Assembly (NCBI RefSeq): GCF_024362695.1
Contig: NC_065423.1
Coordinates: 1,977,001-2,041,000 of the forward strand
Length of the DNA: 64,000 nucleotides
Source: Pectinophora gossypiella
Taxonomy: Eukaryota; Arthropoda; Insecta; Lepidoptera; Gelechiidae
Direction of reading: 5' to 3'
In this document: piece after piece, positions 40,860-51,691 of the stretch
Layout of the letters: every line of letters starts with the position of its first letter
How positions within the stretch are numbered: position 1 is the stretch's first letter
Translations under genes and position numbers: made by a program
The notes under the pieces: model-generated
The model's database searches: none
Seen by the model: the letters and a program-made list of their open reading frames with translations, nothing else
What the model was told of the DNA's origin: nothing

Positions 40860-41090
40860 AAGTTCTGTATCACAAGAAATTATTATAAGAAAATTGTAAA
40901 ATGCTTACATTATTCTTATTATTCTTAAGAATTTGTTTATTAAAATTACACATGTACTTAAATTATATGTTACAAGTGTCAGTATTTATTTCACGAGTAT
41001 ATTTTACAATCCCTCTACTTTTTTGATAAGCGTAATTTACACGTACTTATGAGTAACTTTTTACAAGAAAAAATATCTTAATAAGTCCTG
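40860..41090. mobile_element. MITE of the ACTTGTAA/TTACAAG family
   Basis: acttacaagttctgtatcac at the left and gtaactttttacaag at the right. Inner acaagtgtcagtatttattt and ccctctacttttttgataag match 61690-61925 and parts of 49280-49345 and 49630-49710. Confidence 0.6.
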
Positions 41091-41106
41091 TATTAATATA
41101 TAATTA

Positions 41107-41375
41107 AAAAGGCCACATCAAAGCAATTCGTCTAAAAAAGCAATATTGCTATTTATTTATTTATTTAAAAAAGTACAACCACATCACACATATTGAGCTT
41201 ATTCCATAACTTGACTAGGTATTCTGACTGATATGTGTAACAATAACGGTGTACATAGCACTCACAATGCATAAACTAATTTACAAATTTAACAGTAGCA
41301 GAAAGGTAATTAAACTATTGCTAGCTATTTGACATTTGTATGCATTGCGCACTTACTTTTAAAGCTTTGTATATA
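41107..41375. mobile_element. MITE (GGCCACATCAAAGCAATT ends) interrupted by a LINE 3' end
   Basis: aggccacatcaaagcaattc ... gcaatattgctattt is broken by a minus-strand LINE tail (41151-41330), then resumes tattgctagctatttgacat. The intact family member is at 61514-61676. Confidence 0.7.
41151..41330 (-). mobile_element. LINE 3' end inserted in the MITE
   Basis: Reverse complement of 27490-27660 (cacatcacacatattgagct; actgatatgtgtaacaataa), beginning with the (TTTA)n tail. A short imperfect duplication (attgctattt / attgctagctattt) flanks it. Confidence 0.7.
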
Positions 41376-41439
41376 GCTCTTTGTAGCTTCTATGCTGTTC
41401 TGGGAGCAAATAAAAAACATAGAACACGTTCAGCTGCTT

Positions 41440-41665
41440 GTCTTCCCGGGCATGTCGTAAAAACCGACAGAGGGATTGCGTCCTCTAACATGATGGACTA
41501 ATGTTATGGGCGATAGGCTGATCCCTTATCACCATAAGGTTCATCATATCCATCTTAGGACTTCGTATCAACAGTGGCTGCAAGTTGTCTTTGATTACTT
41601 GTGGCTCTGTCCACCCCATTTGGGATTACGGGCGTGAGTTTATGTATGTATGTATGTATATAAGT
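41440..41665 (+). mobile_element. SINE-like repeat D with (TATG)n tail
   Basis: gtcgtaaaaaccgacagagg, atgatggactaatgttatgg, cttatcaccataaggttcat, cttgtggctctgtccacccc, then (TATG)n. A diverged second copy is at 57615-57840. The tail module alone recurs near 12440, 28845, 46525 and 51430. Confidence 0.7.
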
Positions 41666-42159
41666 TTGGCACTTTTGTACTGCCGGGAACAGTACTACGC
41701 TGCGCACGACCCGCATTTGCCGCAAAATGCGATGACTTGGCGCGAACGGCTCTCATTTTTGAAACTTAAGAAAATCATTTGCAATACAATACAGGGTATA
41801 TATTTACGCACGCGAGTTGATGGTGAACGATTCAAAATACGTTTATATGCGCGTTCATCTTTAGTCAGCGCACTCGCCCCTCATTTCTTAGCAGGACTAA
41901 AGTACCTAAGACTTAAAGGGGGTGAGGTTAATCTAGCTCGGTAAATGTACAAAAATCATCTTCTCTTGTGTTTTTTATCTTCTTTTACACCGCTCGTAAA
42001 TAATACGCATATTTCATGGCCATCTTGGATACGTAGTCAAAAGCGTTGATGTTGTATTGTGGTTATGGATCCATTGCTCCTCACGAGTTATTTATTGTAC
42101 TGGGCTTCGAACCTTGGTGTCAACAGATTGTTGCTGTCAAGTTTACTACAGTACCTTCC

Positions 42160-42345
42160 TACTTCTTCTATCGTGTGGGTTGTGAGGTGGATTATCAACC
42201 TCATCAACCCAGGGTTACTATTGAGCCGCCAAAGGCCCGTAACATGGCTCATGTAACGACTACGTACTTACATCAGTAAGTAGTAACCGGGACCAACGGC
42301 TTAACGTGCCTTCCGAATCACGGATCATCTTACTTACAAAAATCA
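42160..42345 (-). mobile_element. SINE-A, 5'-truncated
   Basis: ttcttctatcgtgtgggttg (tail) to ccgaatcacggatcatctta (mid-body) on the minus strand. The head is missing. Confidence 0.8.
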
Positions 42346-43066
42346 TCTCAAAGAAGTAAGACAGAACAGTATCGGCACTTACAAACCACACCCTGGTAAG
42401 CCAGATAAAGCGGTTGACCTACAAACAGACATTCGTATCAATAATCTCGAGTATTACTCGACGACTGGCAAAACTATTACGGTCAAAGATTAATATCTTT
42501 GATTTTGTAGCTAGCTAGTTCATTTCTACACTTACCGTTTAAATACGTTTATGCAAAGCAGAATATATTCGTGGTTATGTGGTACTCCCTCGGTGTGGTG
42601 TGGTTGCTACCCGGTATACCCACTAAAAACCAACGATGTTCCGTCCTGTCCACTGTGTTGCCAGGCCCCGGGAATCGCCGAAGCATACTTCCGCGAGCAG
42701 TATGTACCTAGGTACACCTAGGCCTTCCTCTTCCAACCTTACTTCTTACACCCGCATCATAAATATTTTTCGTCTAGTTACAATTGACTACCTCCAAATC
42801 AACTAACTGATATAACTTTTATCATAAATTATGTTCCCGAGTAAGTATGTAGCAAGCAATTGAGTATTTCTCCGCTTGTTACGAGCTTATTCTGATTTTA
42901 GCTGAGTCAAGGGTTCTCGAAGAAGAGAGAATAGATTGGCTGCTAGCCCATTTACCGCCACAAACTTTAACTACATCCCGGATACTCCATATCAAAATCT
43001 TTTTCATACCATGTGCTGTCTACCGCGTAAGTGCGAGCGAGATAAACAGTAAACAGGAATATATAA

Positions 43067-43132
43067 GTCGGGATTCGAACCCGGCGCCTCCGGATCGTGC
43101 GCCTAACGCTCAACCACTGGACCACGACCAAT
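43067..43132 (-). mobile_element. SINE-A tRNA-like head fragment
   Basis: gggattcgaacccggcgcct and cctaacgctcaaccactgga (minus strand) are the family's tRNA-like head. Too damaged in the acceptor and anticodon parts for a functional tRNA. Confidence 0.6.
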
Positions 43133-43456
43133 CTAGTTTCAAGATGAGTTATGAAATGTTATAACATTTTGTTTAATTATTGTTATAACGTCCTCATAAT
43201 AATCTCAGGTTCTTAAAAGATTTTAATTCACATAACAATGTTACAGGTTACAATTATTTTAGCGGTTAACAATGATCTCTGTTTTGTCAATGACAAGTAT
43301 TGTTTGCCCAATGAGAATGCGAAAAATGGTGATTGTTTCGGCTTAATGTCTGTTAATCTTGTTCTTTACAAAGAGAAAATTAAATCGAAAAAGTGACTAG
43401 GACGGGACTTGATCCCGCAGTTCTGGTCAAACCTGGACGATATTGGTAACCATTAC

Positions 43457-43640
43457 CATAGAATAAGAAACAATACTTCGTATAGAACGGCAACTCTCTG
43501 CTCCCCACCAGCGTCTGAGCTAGGTTTACCTCACCCTCTCGGTCTTTAGTCTTCAGTCGTATGGGCGTCAGACGTCACACACAGATGCGCGTGTACGATA
43601 ACGTCAATGTGTAGTGTCTGTGAAAACTGATTTTTTTTAT
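43457..43640 (+). repeat. CTCCCCACCAGCG repeat family copy
   Basis: Matches 37248-37440 throughout (gaacggcaactctctgctcc, gtcagacgtcacacacagat, cgataacgtcaatgtgtagt). Confidence 0.8.
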
Positions 43641-44100
43641 CAAGATAGGAAAAGTATTACGTTAACAGTCATAAATATAAGATAAACTTTATCCAATCTA
43701 ATCTATAATTGGAAGAAATAAATTAACCAATTGTCACGTTTATTTATATTTCACTTGATTCGAATATAACATTTTATCTTTACAACATTAGATCATCTAA
43801 TTGCCTGTGACTCAGATTTTTATGATTCATTAAGTTGTTTTAAATGTAAAATATCGCAACCTTAAGTGGTTTTGAAGTCATCGCTTCGCCAAGCCTGTAA
43901 AAAAGTCATTTATAAAAAAACGACTTTAGACTTTTCGCTTTTCGTTATGGTTGATATGAATGGGAAATCTGGGAAAACCTACCTATCCTACCTCGCAATA
44001 GACACGCGTTTTAATCCCGATAAAAATGTTGCCTTAAGTTTTACCTACATTAAAAGAAATGGAGGTTTTGTTAAAGAAAATCACGTCAGAATATGACAAG

Positions 44101-44430
44101 TAGCCGTGGTAGCCCAGTTGGAAGAACGCTTGACTCTCACTGTAAGGTCGCAGGTTCGAATCTAGGACGGGCCTAAACCTATTATTTTCGAAATTGGTTT
44201 TAGAATTCACATTTGCATCATAATTATCACGTGCTCAGCGGTGAAGGAAAACATCGTGACACTCACATACCCGAGAAATGCGTTTCGGATGTGACCTAAC
44301 CTGTATTGGGCTAGGTTTCCCTTCGCGGGTTGGCAGGTCAGACAGGCAGTCGCTTCTGTAAAAAAACGGACCTGTCAAATTGTCAGTTTAGGTAATCGAA
44401 CCCTGTGAAAATGGGATAACGCTAAGGAGA
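44101..44430 (+). mobile_element. SINE-B, near full length
   Basis: The head agccgtggtagcccagttgg, B box ggttcgaatc, and body cacgtgctcagcggtgaagg to ggataacgctaaggagatg. A decayed duplication (gaatatgac / gaatgtgat) may flank it. Confidence 0.85.
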
Positions 44431-44511
44431 TGTTGAATGTGATTTTTCAAAAAGACTACTGACCTATTCCACTTCCTCCTGATCTTACTTTATAATGTCA
44501 CCTGCATCTAA

Positions 44512-44665
44512 GTACAGTCATGAGCAGTATAATGTACCCACTTTAGGACTCTGTCGCACTAACATATTTGACATTTAGTGAGACTTACAGTTCAATTTGT
44601 CAAAAAAGTTAATGTGACATGGTACCAAAGTGTATACATACTCGTATTAATGCTCGTGACCGTAC
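44512..44665. mobile_element. MITE, 154 bp, GTACAGTCATGAGCA ends
   Basis: The left GTACAGTCATGAGCAG and right TGCTCGTGACCGTAC are inverted. Longer version of the element at 10925-11000. Confidence 0.75.
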
Positions 44666-45019
44666 ATTGCGGAATTGCAATAAAGTTATTATCGAGTAAA
44701 ATTAGCATCACTTTTGAAGGGCATTTACTAGTGAAACGAACCAGTCACTTTTACTTTTCAAGTCCCGTTATTGCTATGTTTTAAGTGAAACGATACTTTT
44801 TATTATAACGGTACCTGAAATATTACATCGACGTTGCTCAATTGATCCGTTCTCCAAAAAAAATACTTTTTAAAATCGTATGAGCATCCATCTCAGGCTT
44901 TACATCTTTATCAGATGATTCAAACAGCGTTTCTGTGGCAGCTTTTAAAATGAGCATACTCTGTATTAAAATCTACCGTTTGTATTACAAGATTAGAATA
45001 TATATTTTTCGTAACAGGA

Positions 45020-45341
45020 GTCAAGAGAAACCACATTATTTTGAATTTGTATGTGACACAGATTATTTTATTATTTATTTATTTATTAAATCTTAATACT
45101 AAAAATACAATTTGTCAAGAGAAACCACATTATTTTGAATTTGTATGTGACGCAGATTATTTTATTATTTATTTATTTATTAAATCTTAATACTAAAAAT
45201 ACAATTTGTCAAGAGAAACCACATTATTTTGAATTTGTATGTGACGCAGATTATTTTATTATTTATTTATTTATTAAATCTTAATACTAAAAATACAATT
45301 TGTCAAGAGAAACCACATTATTTTGAATTTGTATGTGACGT
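45020..45341. repeat. 94-bp tandem repeat, 3.4 copies
   Basis: Units start GTCAAGAGAAACCACATT at 45020, 45114, 45208 and 45302 (partial). They are nearly identical, one early C/A versus C/G difference aside. Each contains a (TTTA)n run. Confidence 0.95.
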
Positions 45342-45490
45342 CATAGAAAAACGTGACAAAATCTCGGACGTATTACTAAGTTTTCTTTGATTAAAATTCA
45401 TAAAGTATAACTTAATTATAGTATAACTATTTACATCTTAAAAACAAAATAATATATAATATGTCAAATAATAACAATAACAATAAAAAT

Positions 45491-45547
45491 AAAAAACAAA
45501 ACAGAAAATAGGTGCTAAGTAGGCACCTATTTTCTGTTTTGTTTTTT
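45491..45547. repeat. Perfect 25-bp inverted repeat with 7-base loop
   Basis: Left 45491-45515 and right 45523-45547 are exact inverse complements (core CAAAACAGAAAATAGGTGC). A fold-back or a very small MITE. No T-run context that would make it a pol III terminator of a known gene. Confidence 0.9.
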
Positions 45548-45629
45548 TATTTATTAGACATTGTAGCAGGGACCCCTGCTTGGTCAAACAGCCCTCTTCT
45601 TTATTTATTAGTACCTCAGAATTTGACAC

Positions 45630-45930
45630 ATCACAAAAATCACTTTGTGATCCCCAGTTTGGTTAGGACATTACAGGCATCAGCCTGACAGGTGATCACA
45701 CCTGATTGTCCGATAGTAAGATGATCCGTGCTTCGGAATGCACGTTAAGCCATTTGTTCCGGTTACTACTTACGTAAGTAAGTAATCATTATATGAGACA
45801 TGTCAGGGGCCTTTGGCGGCTCAATACCTTTACACTAGGGTTGACACTAGGGTTAAACTTTGACACTAGCGTTGATGAGGTTTGGGTTTTCTTATCGTGT
45901 GTTCATAACCCACACGATAAGAAGAAGATT
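45630..45930 (+). mobile_element. SINE-A, headless, with internal duplication
   Basis: cacatcacaaaaatcacttt to the tail cccacacgataagaagaag. Near 45833-45870 'acactagggtt' is present several times, a short local expansion. Confidence 0.75.
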
Positions 45931-45939
45931 TGATAATTT

Positions 45940-47040
45940 GAATTGAACCTGGTACTCGAGCAAATTACGGTCATGAACATGAATTTTGTCTGCTTTTAAA
46001 GTAGCGAGAATCTTGTTGCGAAATCCCGTTATAATATGAGTCATTGCGAGTGAGAACAAAGAATAGAACACGTTTACTGGGTGGTGGTTTATGGTGTCAG
46101 ATTATCATGGTATTAATATGAACATGTATGGTTAGTAAGCTTAGTTGTAGAAGTAAAGGTCAAAGAACTCGTGTCCTTAGAATGTGAAGGGTTAGATAGA
46201 ATAGCTTAGATGACTGTGTCATACATGAATTATAAAATGCTAATCTAGAAATATAGGTTCTAAGATGATCAAAAATCAATCTCAAATCACTTATAAATTA
46301 GGTCAAAGACACACTGCCTCACTACCAAACACTCGTAACTAAGGACGTCAAGTAAAAAAAAAAGTTTTTTATATACTTAGGATCATAAAAGAAGCTTATT
46401 GAAAAAAAAAAACGGAAATTGATAATTGAAATTACGTGGTTTCTACAATTTGTGCCTGGTTAATTGCAATGGGCTCGCAGCTTAACATAGCTAACGAGGA
46501 GTGGTGGTGTACCTAATACTATACACCTCTGCCTATCCCTTCGGGGATATAAGCGTGATGCTATATTCTAAATGCATATAGACATGAATATCCAAAAATA
46601 TAATCCACTTAAAACCCGTTAAGTCATCTTTTAATATCAAATTCAGACCACCTCTCGACTCCCGCGCACTTGAACTTTTAATACCATAAACGTGCGCGCA
46701 GGAACTTCACATCAAGGGCTATAACCGATATAATTGCGGACCGGTAAAATACCGGTTTTAACGCGGCTTTAACTACATCTATATATGTACCTACATGTGT
46801 TCATGACCATCTGTATATTGTAGCAACCAACGGATATTAATCGATGATTATCAAAAATATGTGACGCTCAGGTGACAGATAAGTATCTGATAGCATATCC
46901 AGAACTTAATTGGCAGATAGTAGTGCTGTCTGACAGATAGCTTCCCAAATTCCCAAACCTAAAATACACCGTCATACGCCCTTTTGAAATTTGTCTTTTT
47001 GAGAATCTGTCCTTATGAGAAGAAAGGCGATCTTTTTGTT
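45940..47040. other. No gene; minor repeat ends only
   Basis: A 'cctctgcctatcccttcggg' module lies near 46520-46560. Otherwise AT-rich with no supported feature. Confidence 0.4.
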
Positions 47041-47053
47041 TTTTCGTGTATTT

Positions 47054-47337
47054 CATTATCGGCTCATTAACGTCCCTACTGCTGGGGCACGGGCCTTCCC
47101 TATGGATGGATAGGGAGATTGGGCCTTAAACCATCACGCGGGCCCAGTGCGGATTGATGGTTATTAACGACTGCTAATGCAGCCGGGACCAACGGCTTAA
47201 CGATGTCTTCCGAAGCACGGAGGAGCTCGAGATGAAAACTTTTTTTTTATGGTCACCCATCCTAGACCGGCCTTTGCGAAAGTTGCTTAACTTCAACAAT
47301 CGCAGACCAAGCGTGTTAACCGCTGGGCCACCGAGAA
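47054..47337 (-). mobile_element. SINE-C, 13-bp TSD
   Basis: Minus-strand copy of 28463-28765 (ctactgctggggcacgggcc, gactgctaatgcagccggga, gaggagctcgagatgaaaac). TTTTCGTGTATTT flanks at 47041-47053 and 47338-47350. Confidence 0.88.
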
Positions 47338-47595
47338 TTTTCGTGTATTTACCGTATAATAGTAATATCACATTATACCACGATAGAAGAGAAGAGACAT
47401 TATACCAAACTCAAAATTCAATTGGGTCGTGTACTAGGTTCAAATTAAATTACGAAATTCTGATTTCTAAATAAAGACAGATCTAAAACTAACGAAAAAC
47501 CTTATCTTTTTTTCTATTTAACTTATATATGAATTTTAATCACGAAAAACTTAATAATAAGTCCGGTATTTTATCACGTTTTTCTATAACGTCAT

Positions 47596-47656
47596 AAACT
47601 GCCTATATACGTCCCACTGCTGGGCACAGGCCTCCCCTCAATCAACCGGAGGGGGC
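47596..47656. repeat. Fragment of the CCCCTCAATCAACCGGAGGGGG repeat
   Basis: cccactgctgggcacaggcc followed by the inverted core of 12541 and 17903. Confidence 0.65.
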
Positions 47657-47977
47657 TAAAGTTTAGTCTATAACGTCATTGTGTGCTTTTTCATACAAAT
47701 TCCATAGTAATTTCGTGTTTTGACGTTTAGTAAAAAAGTAACTAATTTGACTAGCTGGAAACTAGCCTATTTTGTTTTGTACACCAAAATTTAGATTTTG
47801 GAATCTTACCCACGAGAAAGAATTCAAATGACCCTAAACATGCTGTGGAATTATTTAATTCGTAGGGCATTACTAGTGATGTGCTTTCCCTGGAATGTTT
47901 CCATTTTAAGAATGTTAACATTTCCAATACTAAAAATGCGCAAAAGTAATGTAAAAACAGCTTCATTACCTAGCCTT

Positions 47978-48288
47978 AACTGGCCTCATGGTCCAGTGGT
48001 TGAGCGACTTACGATCCGGAGACCCCGGGTCCGAATCCCGGTGGGGACAAATCACAAAAATCACTTGTGATCCCTAGTTTGGTTAGGAAATTACAGACTG
48101 ATCACCTGATTGTCCAAAAGTAAGATGATCCGTGCGGAAGGCACGTTAAGCCGTTGGTCCCGGTTACTATTTACTGATGTGAGTAATCGTTACATGAGCC
48201 CTGTCAGGGGCCTTTGGCGAATCAATCATAACCTGACAGGGTTGATGAGGCTGGTATTTCACCTCACAACCCACACGATAAGAAGAAG
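47978..48288 (+). mobile_element. SINE-A, full length, 10-bp TSD
   Basis: The head ggcctcatggtccagtggtt, B box gggtccgaatccc, family body and (GAAG) tail. ACCTAGCCTT flanks at 47968-47977 and 48289-48298. Confidence 0.9.
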
Positions 48289-48654
48289 ACCTAGCCTTTA
48301 GGGACTAAAGTTTAGGCGAATGCAATCAGAGTACAAGAAAGAACAATTTGAAAAGAAAAACAGGCAGTGTCCTTACTAGTAAAGAGTTTTTACAACACGA
48401 ACATTGCCTCTTTGGGAACATTCACGATTCACGGCACATCATTGGGCAAAGCCGAACATAATTGTGGGCCTTAGAAAACTGGTTTGGAGAATTGACCGAG
48501 GCTTTTCGCCCGCCATACCTAGTGTTGGGACCAAGGAGGTAGCGATCAAGCGAATAACTATTTTTAAGTAGATTTTTAACAATATTTTTTTCTCTTTTTT
48601 AGTTGCTTGAAAATGAATTTTGATTTGTTTCATATGTTTTTGCTTTTATGTGTA

Positions 48655-48890
48655 TTTTCGCAAAGGCCGGTCATAGGATGGGTGACCACAAAAAAAAGTT
48701 TTCATCTCGAGCTCCTCCGTGCTTCGGAAGGCACGTTAAGCCGTTGGTCCCGGCTGCATTAGCAGTCGTTAATAACCATTAATCCGCACTGGGCCCGCGT
48801 GGTGGTTTAAGGCCCGATCTCCCTATCCATCCATAGGGAAGGCCCGTGCTCCAGCAGTGGGGACGTTAATGGGCTGATGATGATGACTAA
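48655..48890 (+). mobile_element. SINE-C, 5'-truncated
   Basis: ggtcataggatgggtgacca to gacgttaatgggctgatgat with a GATGAT tail. Confidence 0.85.
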
Positions 48891-49900
48891 TTTGCCACTT
48901 ACTTGGTTGCATAACGCGAACTTAACAAAAAACATGTGCAAGATAAGCATTTACTGGCTGTTGCTGTTGTAAGTAAATGATTACAAAATCATTGCTTATT
49001 GAAAAGTCACTTTGTTATTTGTAAGGCTAATTTATTATGCTTGTCAGCAAGCCAAGTGTGCTTTAAAATTAAATAAATATGCTTCTGTTACAATACAATA
49101 CAATAAATACTTCATTGTAAGTGTTGGTAAGATTGGAAACTATTGTATACTACTTATTGTACTTATTGAATGTACTGTCACTACCAGCGTTTTATGCCAG
49201 CTATGAAGGTTACCCGTAACATACATAAGTTCATAGTGTTGGGCTCATGATCCGGAGGTCCCTATATACCCTATATAGGGTTTAAAAATAGACTTGTGAA
49301 ATAAATATTGACATTTGTAACATGTAATTTACAAGTGTAGTGTTGTTAAACACATTCATTCATTCATTTATTTATTTGCATCATGTACATTATAAAAAGG
49401 TCTTAAAGTTAATAATTTAAAAAAAAAGTTAATAATAGTATTAGTACATAACCCTAATAGGGCATCGTAAATTGACATCGTAATTGTATAAATATTTGTA
49501 ACAAAAAAAAAGAGAGAAATGTCATTAAACTAGCATGCACAATTAATTATTTATAGCATTGTTAATATAAATCATGTCAAGTAAAAACAATAATTTTAAT
49601 TATAATAATAAATAAGAAGGTGAAGGTTACACAATCTTGTAATAATGAATTTTTCACAAGAAATAATCTTGTAATACAGAGCTTGTAAGTTTTGAGAAAA
49701 GGCACGGTGGTCGATAGCAATGTAAAATATTTATTATACTTATATATCAATGACAAATCTGTTATTGTGAGCAATGGGGTCGTTTTTTTGGATAAACAAA
49801 TAACCTTACATATTACCTTTCTACTCTAGTAGTAGACACTCAATAAAGTAGAACATTTTTTTGTCAAGAATAACTTATTCATTCATTCTTATTTTTAGAT
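48891..49900. other. AT-rich DNA with MITE remnants
   Basis: Pieces of the ACTTGTAA/TTACAAG MITE lie at 49280-49345 and 49630-49710, apparently separated by other insertions. A SINE-A head scrap is at 49238-49263. No gene. Confidence 0.45.
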
Positions 49901-50045
49901 TAGTTTTTCGCCCGCTACTCCGCTAGCGCAAACTTTGGTTATCAAATGTAGCTTAAAGCAATCAGGATTATCAGGAATAACGTAGCTCTCTACTGGTGAA
50001 AGAATTTTCAAAATTGGTTCAGTAGTTCCAAATATTACTTCCTAC
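49900..50045 (-). repeat. Relic of a common lepidopteran repeat
   Basis: cgcccgctactccgctagcg ... attggttcagtagttcc is a decayed version of the 'cccgcgacttcgtccgcg ... ggttcagcggtt' repeat. Class uncertain. Confidence 0.45.
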
Positions 50046-50049
50046 AAAC

Positions 50050-50255
50050 AAACACCTTCCTTACTTGGTTGACATACCAAGCACCAACAAGCGCTTCGCT
50101 TCATCTTTCATAATGCTCACAGCCAAGGAATGGAATGGGCTGCCGGCGTCGGTGTTTCCTGAATCTTATAAGCTGGGGTCCTTTAAATCACGGGTGAATA
50201 GGCATTTTCTGGGTAAGCTCGTTCCACCGTCGATCTCTTCTCCTCGTGGATGAAT
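50050..50255 (+). mobile_element. LINE C-terminal relic (WNGLP..VFP motif)
   Basis: Open frame ending ...AKEWNGLPASVFPESYKLGS, then FKSRVNRHFLG and a TGA. The 'W..LP..VFP...FK..V' pattern is the usual extreme C-terminus of many insect LINE reverse-transcriptase polyproteins. Confidence 0.65.
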
Positions 50256-50382
50256 GAAGTCAAGAGCAAACCCATCTTAAAAAAAAACTCACAAACATAA
50301 AAAAGTCTTGACAGACAGAGCCAGTCAACAAAGTGATCCTACAAGGGTTCCGTTTTTCTATTATTAACATAATATAATATAG

Positions 50383-50530
50383 GAAGACCGCGTAAAGGAT
50401 GGTGTGACAACCTCAATGCTTATCGGAAGGATTGGCCGGAGATTGCGCAAAGTCGAGAGGAGTGGAAAAATCAAGGGGTGGCCTTTGCCCAGCAGTGGGA
50501 TCGTATAGGCTAAATAAGATAAGATAAGAC
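50383..50530 (+). mobile_element. LINE (RTE-like) C-terminus with (ATAAG)n tail
   Basis: GRPRKGWCDNLNAYRKDWPE, then IAQSREEWKNQGVAFAQQWD, stop TAA, then AAATAAGATAAGATAAG. The ending '.RPR.W.D....W...A..R..W......FAQQW' is typical of RTE-like LINEs. Strongly 5'-truncated. Confidence 0.8.
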
Positions 50531-50695
50531 TAATTACCTATTGCGTGTCAGAATATGACCGAATGTGCTGAGTCATAATATTTACTACCTATTTACTACC
50601 ACATTTAATACAATAAAATTTCATTTCATTACCTTTTTGAGGTTCGGAACCCTAAAAACGTGGTGTTATGTAAAGTTTAATTACTACACTAGAGG

Positions 50696-50780
50696 TATCC
50701 TCTTAAGACCTCGGTCCAGACACAATAATTACACAATGGGGTTTGGATTTGAAAACGACATCCGGTCTTACGACTGTATA
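50696..50780. mobile_element. Short palindromic repeat (CCTCTTAAGACC family)
   Basis: tcctcttaagacctcggtcc ... acatccggtcttacg around cacaataattacacaatggg. Confidence 0.65.
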
Positions 50781-50889
50781 GTATGCACACCCACTCTTCG
50801 CCAGCTAAGTGTACCAAAGACCCATGATATAGGGCCCAAACCTATTGCCTTTAGCCGGGCATACATCCTCGAAAGCACGTGATATAATT

Positions 50890-51015
50890 TTTACAACATA
50901 TATTCTTTATTGCACACACTACAACAAAAAGATTACACATACACCAGGAATATCACAGCATAATTGGCAGCCTTATTGCTCCGCGGAAATTTCTTCCAGG
51001 CGACCGGTGGTTGGA
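50890..51015 (-). mobile_element. LINE 3'-UTR end (AGCAATAAGGC family)
   Basis: Minus-strand ggtcgcctggaagaaatttc, gagcaataaggctgcc, then tgtgtgcaataaagaatata. Same end as 14235-14352. It is the sequence next to the hAT insertion. Confidence 0.65.
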
Positions 51016-51691
51016 AGTAGTTAACACCAGCAGGAATACCTAATACCATGTTTACCATGAGATGTGTTATTAGCAATGATCGGAATAGGTAGTGCAATTT
51101 AGGGTCAACGACCTCAAACATTATATTAGTGTGGATACGCCCGGCGGGATTGCGGGATTGCGGGATTTCGGATATTTTCTATCTATACTGGTATTATAAA
51201 AGAAAACAATTATTTTATAAGTATTATATTTTAAATGTTTATCATTTCTAAAGTGAAAAGTATGGAAGAAATAAAAAACATTGGTCCTTTAAATATTTTT
51301 TTATTATTGTAAAACGTGTAAGCATTCAGTTACGAATAAAAGTGTTCATACAATGTAGACAACAAGTTAAAATAATCATTTGTTAATTAACAACATAATC
51401 AGAGAAATACCATTAGAAAACATAGCATCACGCTTGTAACCCCGAAGGGGTAGGCAGAAGTATAAAATACCCACTCCTCGCCAGCTATGTTTGAGTCGCA
51501 TATAGGGGGCGAGCCTATTGCCATTTATCGGGCACCAAATTATGAGCACATGATAATCATAATGAAATTTAACATTGTTGATTAATATTTAATTTAACCT
51601 TTGCATTAAATAAAAACAGTAATTATCGTAATTTATTTCAATTCGACAGAAAACGAACGAACGAACGATTGAATTAAAAAGTTTGTTTCCT

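Noticed and set aside
45000..45350. CRISPR-like array
   Set aside because: The 94-bp units are contiguous with no unique spacers, and the context is an insect genome. It is a plain tandem repeat.
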